Assembly (NCBI RefSeq): GCF_016808095.1
Contig: NC_068974.1
Coordinates: 4,588,001-4,652,000 of the forward strand
DNA: 64,000 nt
Origin: Vigna angularis
Lineage: Eukaryota; Streptophyta; Magnoliopsida; Fabales; Fabaceae
Direction of reading: 5' to 3'
A model generated the notes under the pieces. It did no database searches and was not told the DNA's origin. It saw nothing but the letters and a program-made list of their open reading frames with translations. Shown here in pieces: positions 1-11,867 of the stretch (its first letter is position 1; the number at the start of each line of letters is the position of its first letter). The translations under genes were made by a program, and so were the position numbers.

Positions 1-544
1 TGAATGTTTGATTTCACATTTAGGAGTGATATTTGTCACATTAGAGTTCGTAATTAGGAGTGTCTTTAATTGTTTGTGTTTGTGATAGGGTCATGTCCTT
101 TGTTTCTAAAGGTAATTTTGGTTTAAGGGGAAATTAGTTAGTAGCCTAAGACATTTTTGGCGAGGCAAGACTTGGTACTTAAGTAGCCCTTTGGGTCACC
201 TCTTTTATCTGAGACTTATCTAAGTGAAGCTTCTATCCCTTTAGATTAAGAAAAATTTTAAGAACAAAGATTTCAAGTCATAGGTCATCTAGAGTTAGTA
301 ATTTTGATTAGCCACTAACTTTTAAAGATATTAAGAAACATCTTGAAAAAGTTAGAAAAAATTGTAGATGAAAGGAATTTGATAGGATTGAGGATGATTT
401 GTATAATCAAGTTAAGAATAATCTTCCTTTCTTTGTAAGGACATTGGTGCATTAACATGCCTAGGTTGGGAAAGGAAAATTGATGAAATGCATTCATTCA
501 TTGCTAGAAAAAGTGAATCTGAATCTTATAGTTCCATTTTTCTT

Positions 545-755
545 TCTGGAGTAAAAGAGAAGAAAAAAGGAAGAGGGAGAGAGAGAGAGAAGAAAAGAAG
601 AAAGAAGAGAAGAAGAAAAGAGAGAGAAAGAGGAAGAAGAGAGAATAGAAAAAAAGACAGAAGAGAATAAGAGAGAATAGAAAAAAAGAGAAGAGAAGAA
701 GAGAGGAGAAGAAAAGAAGAAAAGAAGAGAGAATGACAAGAAAGGGAAAATAAAG
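545..755 (+). repeat. Purine (GA/AAG) low-complexity tract inside the gag-only element
   Basis: About 210 bases almost entirely A and G on the plus strand, read in frame as runs of Lys, Arg and Glu. A matching C/T tract lies at 62395-62625 in the inverted relative, directly after the gag remnant in both. It is therefore part of the element, perhaps encoding a basic tail or simply expanded sequence, and not an independent gene. Confidence 0.85.
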
Positions 756-1251
756 AGAAGAAGCAATTGCTACTAAAGGCAATTCTTAATCTTCCAATAA
801 CCATGGAACCCAAAAGGGAAGGTTTCCAATCCTTTAAGTCTTTCCCCATCATTTTTAAGTTTTCAAATATTAATTTCTCTTTCAAACAAATTGTCATTCC
901 ATATTCTATGCAAATTTTTTTAAAATATGATAATTCAAATCTTGAGTTATTTTTATCCTTATGGAAACAAGTAACTTAAGATAAATGCAAATTTGAACTT
1001 CTAAATTTTCTCAAGATTACAAAAAAAAAATATAAGAAGTCCTTATTCTCAAGTTGCTTTTATAGAAAATTCTTTTCTTTAATTGAAGATATATTTGATG
1101 CATATTGCATATTCATATTTGACCTAGGAGGACGTCATGTAGATCTCAATAAATAAAAGAATAAGGCCCTTTTAAGATGGCCCACTCCCAAGACTGTGAG
1201 GAGCTTCTTTACAATAAATTCGACTGCTAGATTTAAGGACAAATCTTCTTT

Positions 1252-1265
1252 TAAGAGGGAGGGAA
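1252..1265 (+). other. Polypurine tract of the left gag-only element
   Basis: The purine run AAGAGGGAGGGAA lies immediately 5' of the LTR start TGATGG. The equivalent run in the inverted copy is at 61891-61904. This is the expected priming site for plus-strand DNA synthesis. Confidence 0.7.
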
Positions 1266-2235
1266 TGATGGAACACTGTCCAACAAGTCCTTTACTCGTT
1301 TTTCTTTATTTTCAGTGTATTATATTTTTAGCTTGCAAGAAGCATGGGCCTTATAAACACTCAGATCCACCCCATGTATTAGGGACTTTTGAGATTAATG
1401 AGAATTGAGTTTTCTAAAACCAGAAACAATTCTCCTTGAGAATCAAGGCTAGAGAGTCCAAAGACCTCCTCTAGCCACCTTCCAAGCACACTACCTCCAC
1501 TTTCATTTCTCCATTTGTCCATTTGTGCTTCACTTTTCTCTCTCTACTACACAACTTACCTCATATGGATCAGAAGCCTCATTAGCTGCCACCTCCACAA
1601 CTTCATTCAACCACACAATTTTCTCTCGCCTCGTCCTCATTACATTCGCGCTCGAGCCTTCAGCACACGTCAAAACATATTCACATTCTCTCTCTCGCAT
1701 CAACCAAATCTCGCGAGAGCTTCTTCTTCTTGAGACGCATTCTTCACAGAACCACATCTCATTTTTCCTCTCGAGCTCCTCGTTCGCAAGTCACAGGTAC
1801 ATCTCATTCTCCCTTTCAAGAGAACTTCGTTGTCTCTGCTTCAAACACCAAACCCTAGCCACTCAATCTCGCGTTTCTCCTCACATCTTCCATCCTTTTG
1901 CCTTTATCTTTGTTTTTGCTCCGATGAAACACTTTTGCACTGATCAATCTTGCATTTGAACTGTTTAATCGGTCCATATTAGGGTTTATGCGTCATCTAG
2001 GGTTTATGTGAGCCTTTTCTCATATTTGGTTCGTTCTCTTTCGGTTTCTCTCTTCCAAAAGTGTTTACGGTTTCTGCAAGGTTATCACACTTAGGTTTTC
2101 TTAAATTCTCTCTCGATCGCGAGTTTCAATCCTTTTTCGCTGCGTATTCTTCGTTGAGGAAGCCTTGAGGAGTTCGAACCGTACTCGTGTAGCTTCAATC
2201 GTTATCTCCTCGGGTCATCTTTCATCAACAATGTT
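1266..2235 (+). mobile_element. LTR of the gag-only retroelement (left copy)
   Basis: Starts TGATGGAA directly after the polypurine tract. It has a TATA motif at about 1352-1358 (TATAAAC) and an R-region phrase about AATTCTCC-TTGAGAATCAAGG shared with 7890-7960 and, in reverse, with 61690-61760. The last third is CT-rich with the usual 'agggttt' plant leader words. The 3' end is estimated near 2235 because no second LTR is present for comparison. It could be a solo LTR plus adjacent internal sequence or a truncated element. Confidence 0.6.
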
Positions 2236-3856
2236 CTAGATTGATATTTGAGTTGAAATCTATCTAAATTAAGTAAATAATTCAAAACGTGTATGACATG
2301 CCCACAAAGTTTTTGGCATTTAGGTTATGAAGACTATATTTATTCATTTTTAAAATTTGAGTAGTAGATTATATAAAAGTTTAAAAGGTAAAGAAGATGA
2401 ACGAATTCCAATGTTTATAAGAACTAAAATAATATCTAATCCTATTTTTTTATGAATCTTCTCCTTTCTTCGTATGCACCGATCTCCCCTTCTTCTTTCT
2501 CATTGGTGCATCACTGACCTGAACTCCACTATTTCGCGACCCCGCCACACAACGACCCTATAACACCATAATCCTGCAACATCATGGCTCTATCACACCA
2601 CGACCCCATCATTTAATGATTAGGGATAACAACAAGTGGGGTCAAGCATGGATAGTGTTATCGACTACCCAACTTGCAACAAAAAAATCTACTCGCTACT
2701 TGTCTCGTTACTTACTGAATATTTGCTTAAAAAATATCCGTGAGTATTTTCCAATCTACAGATATTTGTGGATATCTATTTTTTATTTTAAAAATTTTAA
2801 AAATAAAATTATAAAAAATATAAAAATATAAAAATATAAATTAAATTAAATATAAATTATAATTTAATTTTAGCCTAATAGTAAATTGTATAACATAAAT
2901 AAAAAATAAAAAATAAAAAATAAATGTAATACTTTAATTTTCATATTCTTATATATAATTTTTTTTCATACTCTTAAATGTAATAGTTTAACTATCATAT
3001 TCTTAAATATACTTTTATTTTCATACTTTTAATTAACAATTTTTTTCACAATCATTTCTTACCACTATCTACTTTTAATTATTAAGGCTCTTTAAGGCTA
3101 TGTTCGGGGTGATATATTGTAAAATTTGATTTGAGAAGATGGATTTGTTATTTAATTTGTTTGTTGTCATGAATAATAATATAAAAATAATAATAATAAT
3201 AATTATTATAATAATAATAATAATAATACAATTTTTTTTCATGTTAAAAATTAATTGTTATTTTTTTCTCTCCTTATAATAATTTTTACAATTATATATA
3301 ATATTAACAATTATATTTTATATTACTTTTACTATTAAGGATATTTTGATAATTTTCAATTTTTATCGATTAAATCATTTTTTTTATTTGTCACATCAGT
3401 CAAATCCTACAGTAATTTTCAAACACTTTACTTTCAAATTCACCCTTACTTACTTCCAAATCTGTTTAAAAGAATAACAATCAATTTACTCTTAAATCTC
3501 TTCAAATCTATTCACTCATTCTTCTTCAAATTCATTATTGTAAACACAGTGCGTCAAACACATAAGAAAATCAATTCGATCGTAACAAAGAGCTCTCAAA
3601 TTATGTTACAAAGACCAATTAACATTGTTTTTCTTACTCGACTGAAAATAGTAAAACATTATTCAAAACCAAAATGATGCAACTACTCTAACCCACATAT
3701 ATTACAATACTAGGAGATGTTTGGCTTTAGAAAATAGAGTGTATTTTCATGTCTCCTTTTACTTATGTATTCATAAGTATAATAGAAAAATAGTAAAAAC
3801 AACATCTGATCATTCTTTCTATTTTTCTATATAATATTTCAATAAATGTTTTTTCT
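2236..3856. other. AT-rich intergenic DNA with hAT-like scrap and AAT microsatellite
   Basis: No supportable gene. At about 2623-2790 the sequence TAGGGATAACAAC followed by degraded 'gatatccgtg' words resembles one end of the hAT-like element at 50239-51504, suggesting a truncated relative. An imperfect (AAT)n tract occupies 3180-3230. The rest is A/T-rich with no other recognisable signal. Confidence 0.45.
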
Positions 3857-5610
<1,754 letters not shown>

Positions 5611-5679
5611 TCACACAGAGACTGCACTGCTATGTGTGTATATGTAGTACTTCGATGGGAATCTTTTTTATCTCAGCCA

Positions 5680-5690
5680 CATATAAATAT
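5680..5690 (-). promoter_or_regulatory. TATA-like box of the CSBP gene
   Basis: On the minus strand the motif ATATTTATAT lies about 95 bp 5' of the start codon at 5589, which suits a transcription start near 5650. No cis-element for hormone response can be claimed from the sequence alone. Confidence 0.5.
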
Positions 5691-5699
5691 GAAAAATAT

Positions 5700-7379
5700 G
5701 CTTTTGTCTTTTATGTAAAGGATATGTTCTTTCATGCAACATGTGTTATAAAGTAACTTTGGTTGGATACATTATAGGATTTGATGCCCTAAAAAAAATA
5801 CTGTCGGTGAAATGAGAACATTAAAAACAATATCATTATAGAAAATAATAATAAAATATTATATATGCTTATTAGACTTGGTTCGTAGAAGTTTTCAACC
5901 ATATACGTCAAGTCAAATAAATACATCTGACAGAGTTAAATATGTTTAGTCAAGTCAAATTAATATACCCTTTTTTTATGACGTGTGTGATTGAATTTAA
6001 TTTAATTTTATAGTGAGAAATGTTTTTTATGTATATATTTTAAGTTCATTATGTTGAAATTTGTCTAATCTATTTCATACACTTTAAAGATTCGTTTTAA
6101 ATATAAAGTTTGTAGAACTAAATATTATTATAGGTAATTTCGTAAATTTTGTGGCAGCTTACTTGAAAAAGAAGAACTTACTTTAAATTCCAGGAAAACA
6201 CACTTAAAAGGAGTTCAGTGTTTAACTATTAGTTAGTAAATAACAATTAAATGTCATTTAGAAGATGTATTAGTAATTTTGTTAAGAAAACTTTCTCATT
6301 TCGTTACCATTTTTTTTATATAATAAGATCCTGAAGATATATAATAAGATCTTGATGCGTGTTTCTAGGTTTTTGTCGTAACCTCATGTGGACATATACT
6401 ATGCATAGTTATCTATTACAGATAATCATTAAATATTTGTTTGCAGTTACATAAATATATGAGATCATGCTGAATTAGTTATTTTCAAATATGGTTTATT
6501 TCATCAATTATTTTCAGGGTATAAATTTTTATATCGTAATTTTATTAAATTTGGGAGCATTTATTATAGTAATTACTCTAATAGGTAAAATTTTATAAAT
6601 TCTACAAATGTTTTGTGTTTAGCGTCATTAAATTTATTTATTTTTATCGTACATTACATTATCAAAGTTTAAGTAAGTGAGATAAGGAGTGCTGCCGTTT
6701 GCTTATCATAAAGCTTTATTTTTGGACATTGAGTGTGATGATTATTTTAAAGTTAAAAATAAATAAAAACCACATGTTTTATTTGTTAAAATAATGAAGA
6801 GTGTATATTTTTTGTTTTATATACATGTGAGATGAATATTTTGATATGAATTTGTTATTAGTGTAATAGTTGGACACAAGTTTGATTTCATGTATTTGTT
6901 GGCTGGATGCAAATATTTAATTTTAAATATTTGAGGGGTGATATAATTTTAATAAATGAAATAGTAATATAATATATTTTATTTATTAATATTTATAAAC
7001 ACGTAATAAACATTAATTGTAATTAATTATATATGTAATAATTAATTATATATGATGTGATAAAATATATTCACATTAATTTTCTTAAATCTATATGATT
7101 AATTATGAAATAAAATTATATTATATTTTTTAAATTGTCGACAGGAATTAAGAACAAAACATAATCTAATAACTTTTTATTTGGTTATATGAGTTTATTT
7201 GAGTACAATTTTGGTCTAGATATAATTCTTATGTTTCATTCATTAATTTTTTTTATTTGGTTATATGAGTCTAGTTAGATACCACTTAAATATATAAAGA
7301 AGTTTTATATCACTAAATTTATTGATTAATACATGTTTGTATTAGAAAATTTTCAAAATTATGATGACGAGCATACATT
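5700..7379. other. AT-rich intergenic DNA
   Basis: Mostly A/T with short direct repeats (for example 'tatatgagtttatttgag' and relatives near 7190 and 7260). No ORF with family resemblance and no TE ends were recognised. Confidence 0.5.
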
Positions 7380-7820
7380 TTTAAAATATGTGATATCAAG
7401 TGTGATGTTCCCAAACTAAAAAATGATAATTATAAGATTTGGAAGGAGATTGTTCATTTTCATGTGGGTTGGATGAACATTGATTATGTTATTAGAAAAC
7501 TGGAGTCATCGATTATTACTAAGACCAACACTTTAGATGCTATTGATCTTCATGAAAAGTGGGAGAGATCAAATCGACTTTATGTAATGTTTATAAAGAC
7601 TAACATTTTTGCTAGAATTCAGGATTCTATTGATCAACATGACAATGTAAGAGATTTAGGCTATTGATGAAGAATTCACCACACTTGATAAATCTCTTTG
7701 CTAACGTCGTTATCATGTAATTGTCATCCTTAAAGTGGAGGAAAAGGAAAGACATAATGTTAAAGAGCAGATGACTAGAAGACACAACTGTCTGTTATGA
7801 GTATAACAAACTTGGACATT
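7380..7820 (+). pseudogene. Fragment of a copia-type gag (DUF4219/UBN2-like)
   Basis: The reading 'NYKIWKE' followed by EKWERSNRLY and RIQDSIDQHDNVRDL is typical of the gag/UBN2 region of plant Ty1/copia polyproteins. The frame is open at 7464-7667, then continues with stops through remnants ending at a decayed zinc-knuckle region near 7800. There is no LTR, protease or polymerase. The fragment runs straight into an unrelated LTR fragment at about 7821, so it is a junction of two relics. Confidence 0.6.
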
Positions 7821-8060
7821 TCAGTGTATTGTATTTTTAGCTTGCAAGGAGCATAAGCCTTATAAATACCCAACTCCACCCCTTGTATTAGGGACTTTTG
7901 AGATTAATGAAAATTGAGTTTTTTGAAACCAGAAACAATTCTCCTCGAGAGTCAAGGCTAGATAGCCCAAGGACCTCCTCTAGCCATCTTCCAAACACAC
8001 TACCTCCACTTTCATTTCTCCATTTGTGCATCACTTTTCTCTCTCCACCATGCAGTGTAC
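7821..8060 (+). mobile_element. Internal fragment of an LTR from the gag-only family
   Basis: Aligns closely with 1309-1540 of the left LTR: same 'tattgtatttttagcttgcaag' region, same TATA box (about 7860), same AATTCTCCTCGAGAG segment and the 'tctagccatcttcc' phrase. Both LTR ends are missing. Confidence 0.75.
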
Positions 8061-8685
8061 CTCTATTAAACTTGATTTTGGTTGCACAAAATCAGAACAA
8101 ACTAAGTTTCCCCACTAATGAAGTATAAGGACAACCTAGGTATCAATCCACATACTTAGTACAATTAAGCTCAAAGTGTTTGGTTAATTCTTGCTTTTAT
8201 TTACTACCTAATTAATTACTAATGCAAGGTGGGGAAATTAAAAATAAAACAATGAAATTTAAAAAGAAAAGAATAAAGCAATTTAAATCTATTTAAAAAG
8301 AATAAGAAAACAGAGTGCAAGGAAAAAATTAAAAACTAAAACCTAAGGTATGAAAAAGATCAAATCTAACTAAGCATACAATAACTAAAACTAACCTATG
8401 CTATGATTTAATGAAGCAAGAAAACTAAAAGTAAAACTAAATAAGAAAACTAAAGATGCATAAAAGAAATGGTATATACATGTGGTAGAACCTAAAGAAT
8501 AGAAAATGCAAAGTAAGAACTACAAGAACGAATGCAAATACAAAAGAAAGAATGCAATGCACTAAAATTAATCCTAGAAGCTACTGGATATGCAAAAGAA
8601 ATCATTTAGAAAACTAAAATTTACCAAAAATCAAGACTCAAGATAAGGAAAGATACTACAGACAAATTGTACAAACTAAAAACTC
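8061..8685. other. A-rich non-coding DNA, probably an old retroelement relic
   Basis: A-rich on the plus strand with many 'aaaactaaa' words and no coding potential. It resumes at 28202 on the far side of the Sirevirus insertion, so it was one continuous stretch before the insertion. Confidence 0.4.
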
Positions 8686-8690
8686 TAGAC
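8686..8690. repeat. Target-site duplication (TAGAC) of the Sirevirus element, left copy
   Basis: TAGAC precedes TGTTGG at 8691 and is repeated at 28197-28201 immediately after the other LTR. Five bases is the normal duplication length for LTR retrotransposons. Confidence 0.93.
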
Positions 8691-9652
8691 TGTTGGAACA
8701 ATCGGTACCGTTATAGAGTCACGCAGCGGAATTAAAAACTTGAAAGAGAGTGGAAAGCGTGTTCGGTCACCTTTTTAAGATAAATTTGTAAAAATAATTT
8801 TCTTTCAGAAAATTTATCGAACAATTGATATGCGTAAAAAATAAAGAGTGTAGGGAATAGAAAATCACACGAGTAATTTTTATACTGGTTCGATTCAACA
8901 GAATCTACGTCCAGTCGTTAATCACTATAAAAAGTGATTAACAATTCCTCTAAAAAGATGTTTCACAGATTACAACAAATAGTTAATAAAGCAGATAAAT
9001 AAACCTTCCTTCGACGAACGAACCGGAAGAAGAACACTCTGCCAACTCGAAGAGAACCGCTCCGACTATCGACAAACGAAACGCGAGCTTCTCCTATTCA
9101 CGAGACCAGGCAGAGCACCTTGCTAACTCGAAGAGAGCTTGCTCCGACAATCGACACACGAAACGCGAGCCTCTCCTGTTCACGAGACCAAGCAAGGGAA
9201 CTTGAACTATAGCTTCTGAGAACTTCCTCTGACAAACAGTATTCTGCTAGAGCTTCTGTTCAACAACGTTGTATTCTAATTTCTCCAAAACAAAATATAT
9301 AGCCAAGTACACTGAGTGCCAAAGATCAGCTCGCAACTGCCATGAATAATCGATTATTGTAAGTGATAATCGATTATTCAAGTCCGTTACAGGTTTTCAA
9401 AAATGTGATAATCGATTATATGAAGTGATAATCGATTATTCAAGTAAGACTTGTGATAATCGATTATTGCTTAATCATAATCGATTATTGCAGTTAAAAA
9501 TGCAAGTTTACAAGGTTTACAAGAATTTCCTACTACATTTAATTTCTACAAATTGCTTTTAACTAATTCTAATATCTTCTTCAACTAAAACTTCTTGTAG
9601 CATCATCAAAACAAATTTCTTCAAGATTTACCAATACTCCTTATTGGTAACA
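8691..9652 (-). repeat. 3' LTR of the Sirevirus element
   Basis: 962 bp, TG...CA, preceded on the minus strand by a purine tract at 9653-9665. A TATATA motif lies at about 9292-9301. Six copies of a palindrome centred on ATCGAT occupy 9346-9500. All eight differences from the other LTR lie between 8722 and about 9083. Confidence 0.95.
9346..9500. repeat. Six palindromes with core ATAATCGATTAT in the LTR
   Basis: Six near-identical self-complementary units spaced about 20-60 bp apart, duplicated exactly in the other LTR at about 27890-28045. Sireviruses are known to carry reiterated palindromic motifs; this particular core also occurs in other relics of this window. Confidence 0.9.
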
Positions 9653-9665
9653 ATCTCCCCCTTTT
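9653..9665 (-). other. Polypurine tract of the Sirevirus element
   Basis: Minus-strand sequence AAAAAGGGGGAGAT abuts the 3' LTR. Similar runs recur at about 9790-9805, 9832-9840 and 9850-9860, giving a reiterated tract. Confidence 0.85.
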
Positions 9666-10005
9666 TGATGATGATCAAAAATTCAATTTTAAAAGCAAGT
9701 TTGGCTTACTTGCAAAACATACAAGCTAACAAAAAACAACAAGGTTAGCAATACCTGTAATAATTTATACTTCTCCCCTTGTATTATTCTTCTCCCCCTT
9801 TTTGATCAGAAGCAAAAAGATCGGATGTGAAAGGCTCCCCCTAAAAATGATCTCCCCCTCAATTAATCAAAGGATGCATATAATCAAGAGATCATTTTAT
9901 TTATGAAAATAAATATTACATTATAAGAAGACACATAACAGACAGAATTATAACATAGATGAAATGGCAAGTAAACAACAAAACAGTCTAACATAGAACC
10001 TATAT

Positions 10006-11184
10006 CTAAAACTCAGGACTAGGAGATCTCTCGGGAGGTTGAATGTTGAGATGATTCTCGATGTTAGATAGGCGAACATCAAGATCAAGAAATTGATCAA
10101 CCATGTACTCATCAATAGATCGTTGCCACTCATAAATCTCCTCAAAGTGAGTCTTTTGTGCAAGACTCATATCCTCCAATTGTTTAGATAACCTTGCAAA
10201 ATGTTCTTCCATAGAAGTTGAGGAAGAGGAGGGTATGTTGGATGGTCCAGCATCAGACGGAGCAGCATCACTTACTGGGTCAGCCATATGAGTTTCCATG
10301 TCATCATCTTCATCTACATCAGGATGATCATCATCTTTGTGAATAAGGAATCTTCCTCTAGTAATGAATCCCATTTGACGAAAGGTTGTATCTCCAATTT
10401 CTGATCCCACAGTTTCAATATTTTGAACTAGTTCTCCTTCAACAGGTACACCTTTGAATTCTAAAATCCTAGAGATAAGAAGAGCATAGGGAAGTTGATA
10501 TGAATGGGATTTCTTGGCTTTTACCATTGTGTCAGCAATGAGAGCAGGCTAGTCAATGTGTATGTGATTTAGAATCCCGTACAATAGAAGTAAATCCTGC
10601 TCAGAGCATTGAGCATGGTTGGTTGCTCTAGGACATAAAATCCAGACAATCAAGTAGTGGATCATCCTTTCTTCAACTTTAAAGCCTCCAACCAGTAATT
10701 GCCTTCGATTTGTTTGTCGTTCAGGATGACGTAGGAAGGATTGAAAAGTCATCATCCTGTTGAAATCTTCAAGTCCTAAGTGGACTTTGACAGCATCATC
10801 CCAGATGGGAAGTTGAGCAACATTGGTCCATATGTCATCATCTAAAATGATGCGTACTCCCTTGACCTTAGTAGATATTATCCCATCTCGATAGCGCAAG
10901 TTGAAGTAGAAGACTCTTATCAGATCAGGATAAATGCAGCCTTTTTGTTCTAACAGATGCGTTAACCCCTGCTCAGCAAAAGTGTTTGGAAATTGAAAGC
11001 CATAGAAGTGAAAAAAGTCAAGACGAATAAACTTTACCGCCATGATCTTCCTTTCTTGCCAAGAATTAACAAAGTCTGCGTGTTTCCCTTGATCTGAAAT
11101 CCATCCATCTATGTTTGCAAGACGTGGTTGAGAAGAAGAGGAGGCTCCAACTGTTCTGCGACGGTGCCTTCTTGAGTCAGCCAT
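10006..11184 (-). pseudogene. Env-like third ORF of the Sirevirus, one in-frame stop
   Basis: About 392 codons in one frame from the likely start at 11184 (MADSRRHRRR) to the stop at 10006, broken only by TAG at 10549-10551. The N-terminal half matches the 'putative plant transposon protein' type (words such as FYFNLRYRDG, DDDIWTNVAQLPIWDD, HYLIVWILCPR). The C-terminal half is acidic then helical (MEEHFARLSKQLEDMSLAQK), plausibly a coiled coil. It lies between pol and the 3' LTR, the position of the SIRE1 env-like gene. Function in the family is unproven. The context fits TGG to TAG, but this is inference. Upstream codons to 11277 are open but probably untranslated. Confidence 0.78.
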
Positions 11185-11284
11185 GAAGGAAGAATGGGAA
11201 AATGAGATTTTGAGAAGATAAAGAGAAATGAAGAAGATTTGAGCTCTAGATTTGATTTCAGCAGTATTTAGGTGCAAAAGAGTG

Positions 11285-11580
11285 TCTAATAATCGATTAT
11301 GGGGGGCTATTTATAAGAAAAATGGAAAAGTTAGCCGTTTATGGCCGTTTATAACCGTTATGGGATGCTCCAACGGATCTATTTTTGAAACTGTCAGCGC
11401 GATAATCGATTATGGCTCGTGATAATCGATTATCCGTTCAATAATTACTGCCCAGAATTGCATGATAATCGATTATGCATAATGATAATCGATTATCTGC
11501 TCAAGATTTTCCAGAATTGAATTTTAAACATGCATAATCGATTATAACTTAGTGATAATCGATTATGAAGCGTTAAGTTT
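11285..11580. repeat. Seven ATAATCGATTAT palindromes between pol and the env-like ORF
   Basis: Seven units of the LTR palindrome recur here, just 3' of the pol stop codon and 5' of the env-like ORF in the direction of transcription. They are paired and separated by short spacers. This matches the repeated palindromic motif zone known from Sireviruses in position, with a different core sequence. Confidence 0.85.
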
Positions 11581-11614
11581 ACGAAAAATGCAAAAATTTG
11601 CATAGATTTTGATT

Positions 11615-11867
11615 CTAAGATATGTCTAACACTCCTAACTCTCTTCTAAGTTCAAAAAATCTATCTTTAGGTAGAGCCTTGGTAAAGATATCAGCTAATT
11701 GATGTAAGGTATCAACATATTCAATTTGACAATCCCCCTTTTGTATATGATCTCTTAAGAAATGGTGCCTGAATTCTATATGCTTAGTTCTTGAATGCAT
11801 TATGGGGTTCTTGGTCAAATTTATTGCACTAGTATTGTCACATTTTAGAGGAATTTTGTCAAGGAAG
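11615..11867 (-). pseudogene. Sirevirus pol, C-terminal piece of RNase H (separated by the nested insertion)
   Basis: Reads DKIPLKCDNTSAINLTKNP and RTKHIEFRHHFLRDH, the standard end of copia RNase H, finishing at TAG 11615-11617. The rest of RNase H lies beyond 22650. Removing 11868-22649 restores a continuous frame, which confirms the insertion point. Confidence 0.92.
11863..11867. repeat. Target-site duplication (GGAAG) of the inner element, left copy
   Basis: GGAAG precedes TGATGAATC at 11868 and recurs at 22645-22649 after the terminal CA. Confidence 0.95.

Larger units (their letters stand above)
1..1265 (+). mobile_element. 3' part of the internal region of a gag-only LTR retroelement (left copy)
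   Basis: The segment leads directly into a polypurine tract and an LTR starting at 1266, so it is the internal part of an LTR element cut by the window edge. Around 290-540 it reads as a broken gag related to the better copy at 62579-63199 (shared words such as EFDRIEDDL and RKSESESYSS), interrupted by stops. No protease, integrase or RT motif is visible. A purine-rich tract follows at about 545-755. Positions 120-230 match 63270-63340 in reverse complement, confirming one family. Probably a non-autonomous Ty3-type element (inference). Confidence 0.65.

Noticed and set aside
494..897. Minus-strand Ser/Phe/Leu-rich ORFs
   Set aside because: Artefacts of the purine tract at 545-755 read on the opposite strand.
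9346..9500. CRISPR-like spaced repeats
   Set aside because: The palindromes are short, irregularly spaced, inside an LTR and duplicated in the other LTR; this is a plant retroelement, not a CRISPR array.
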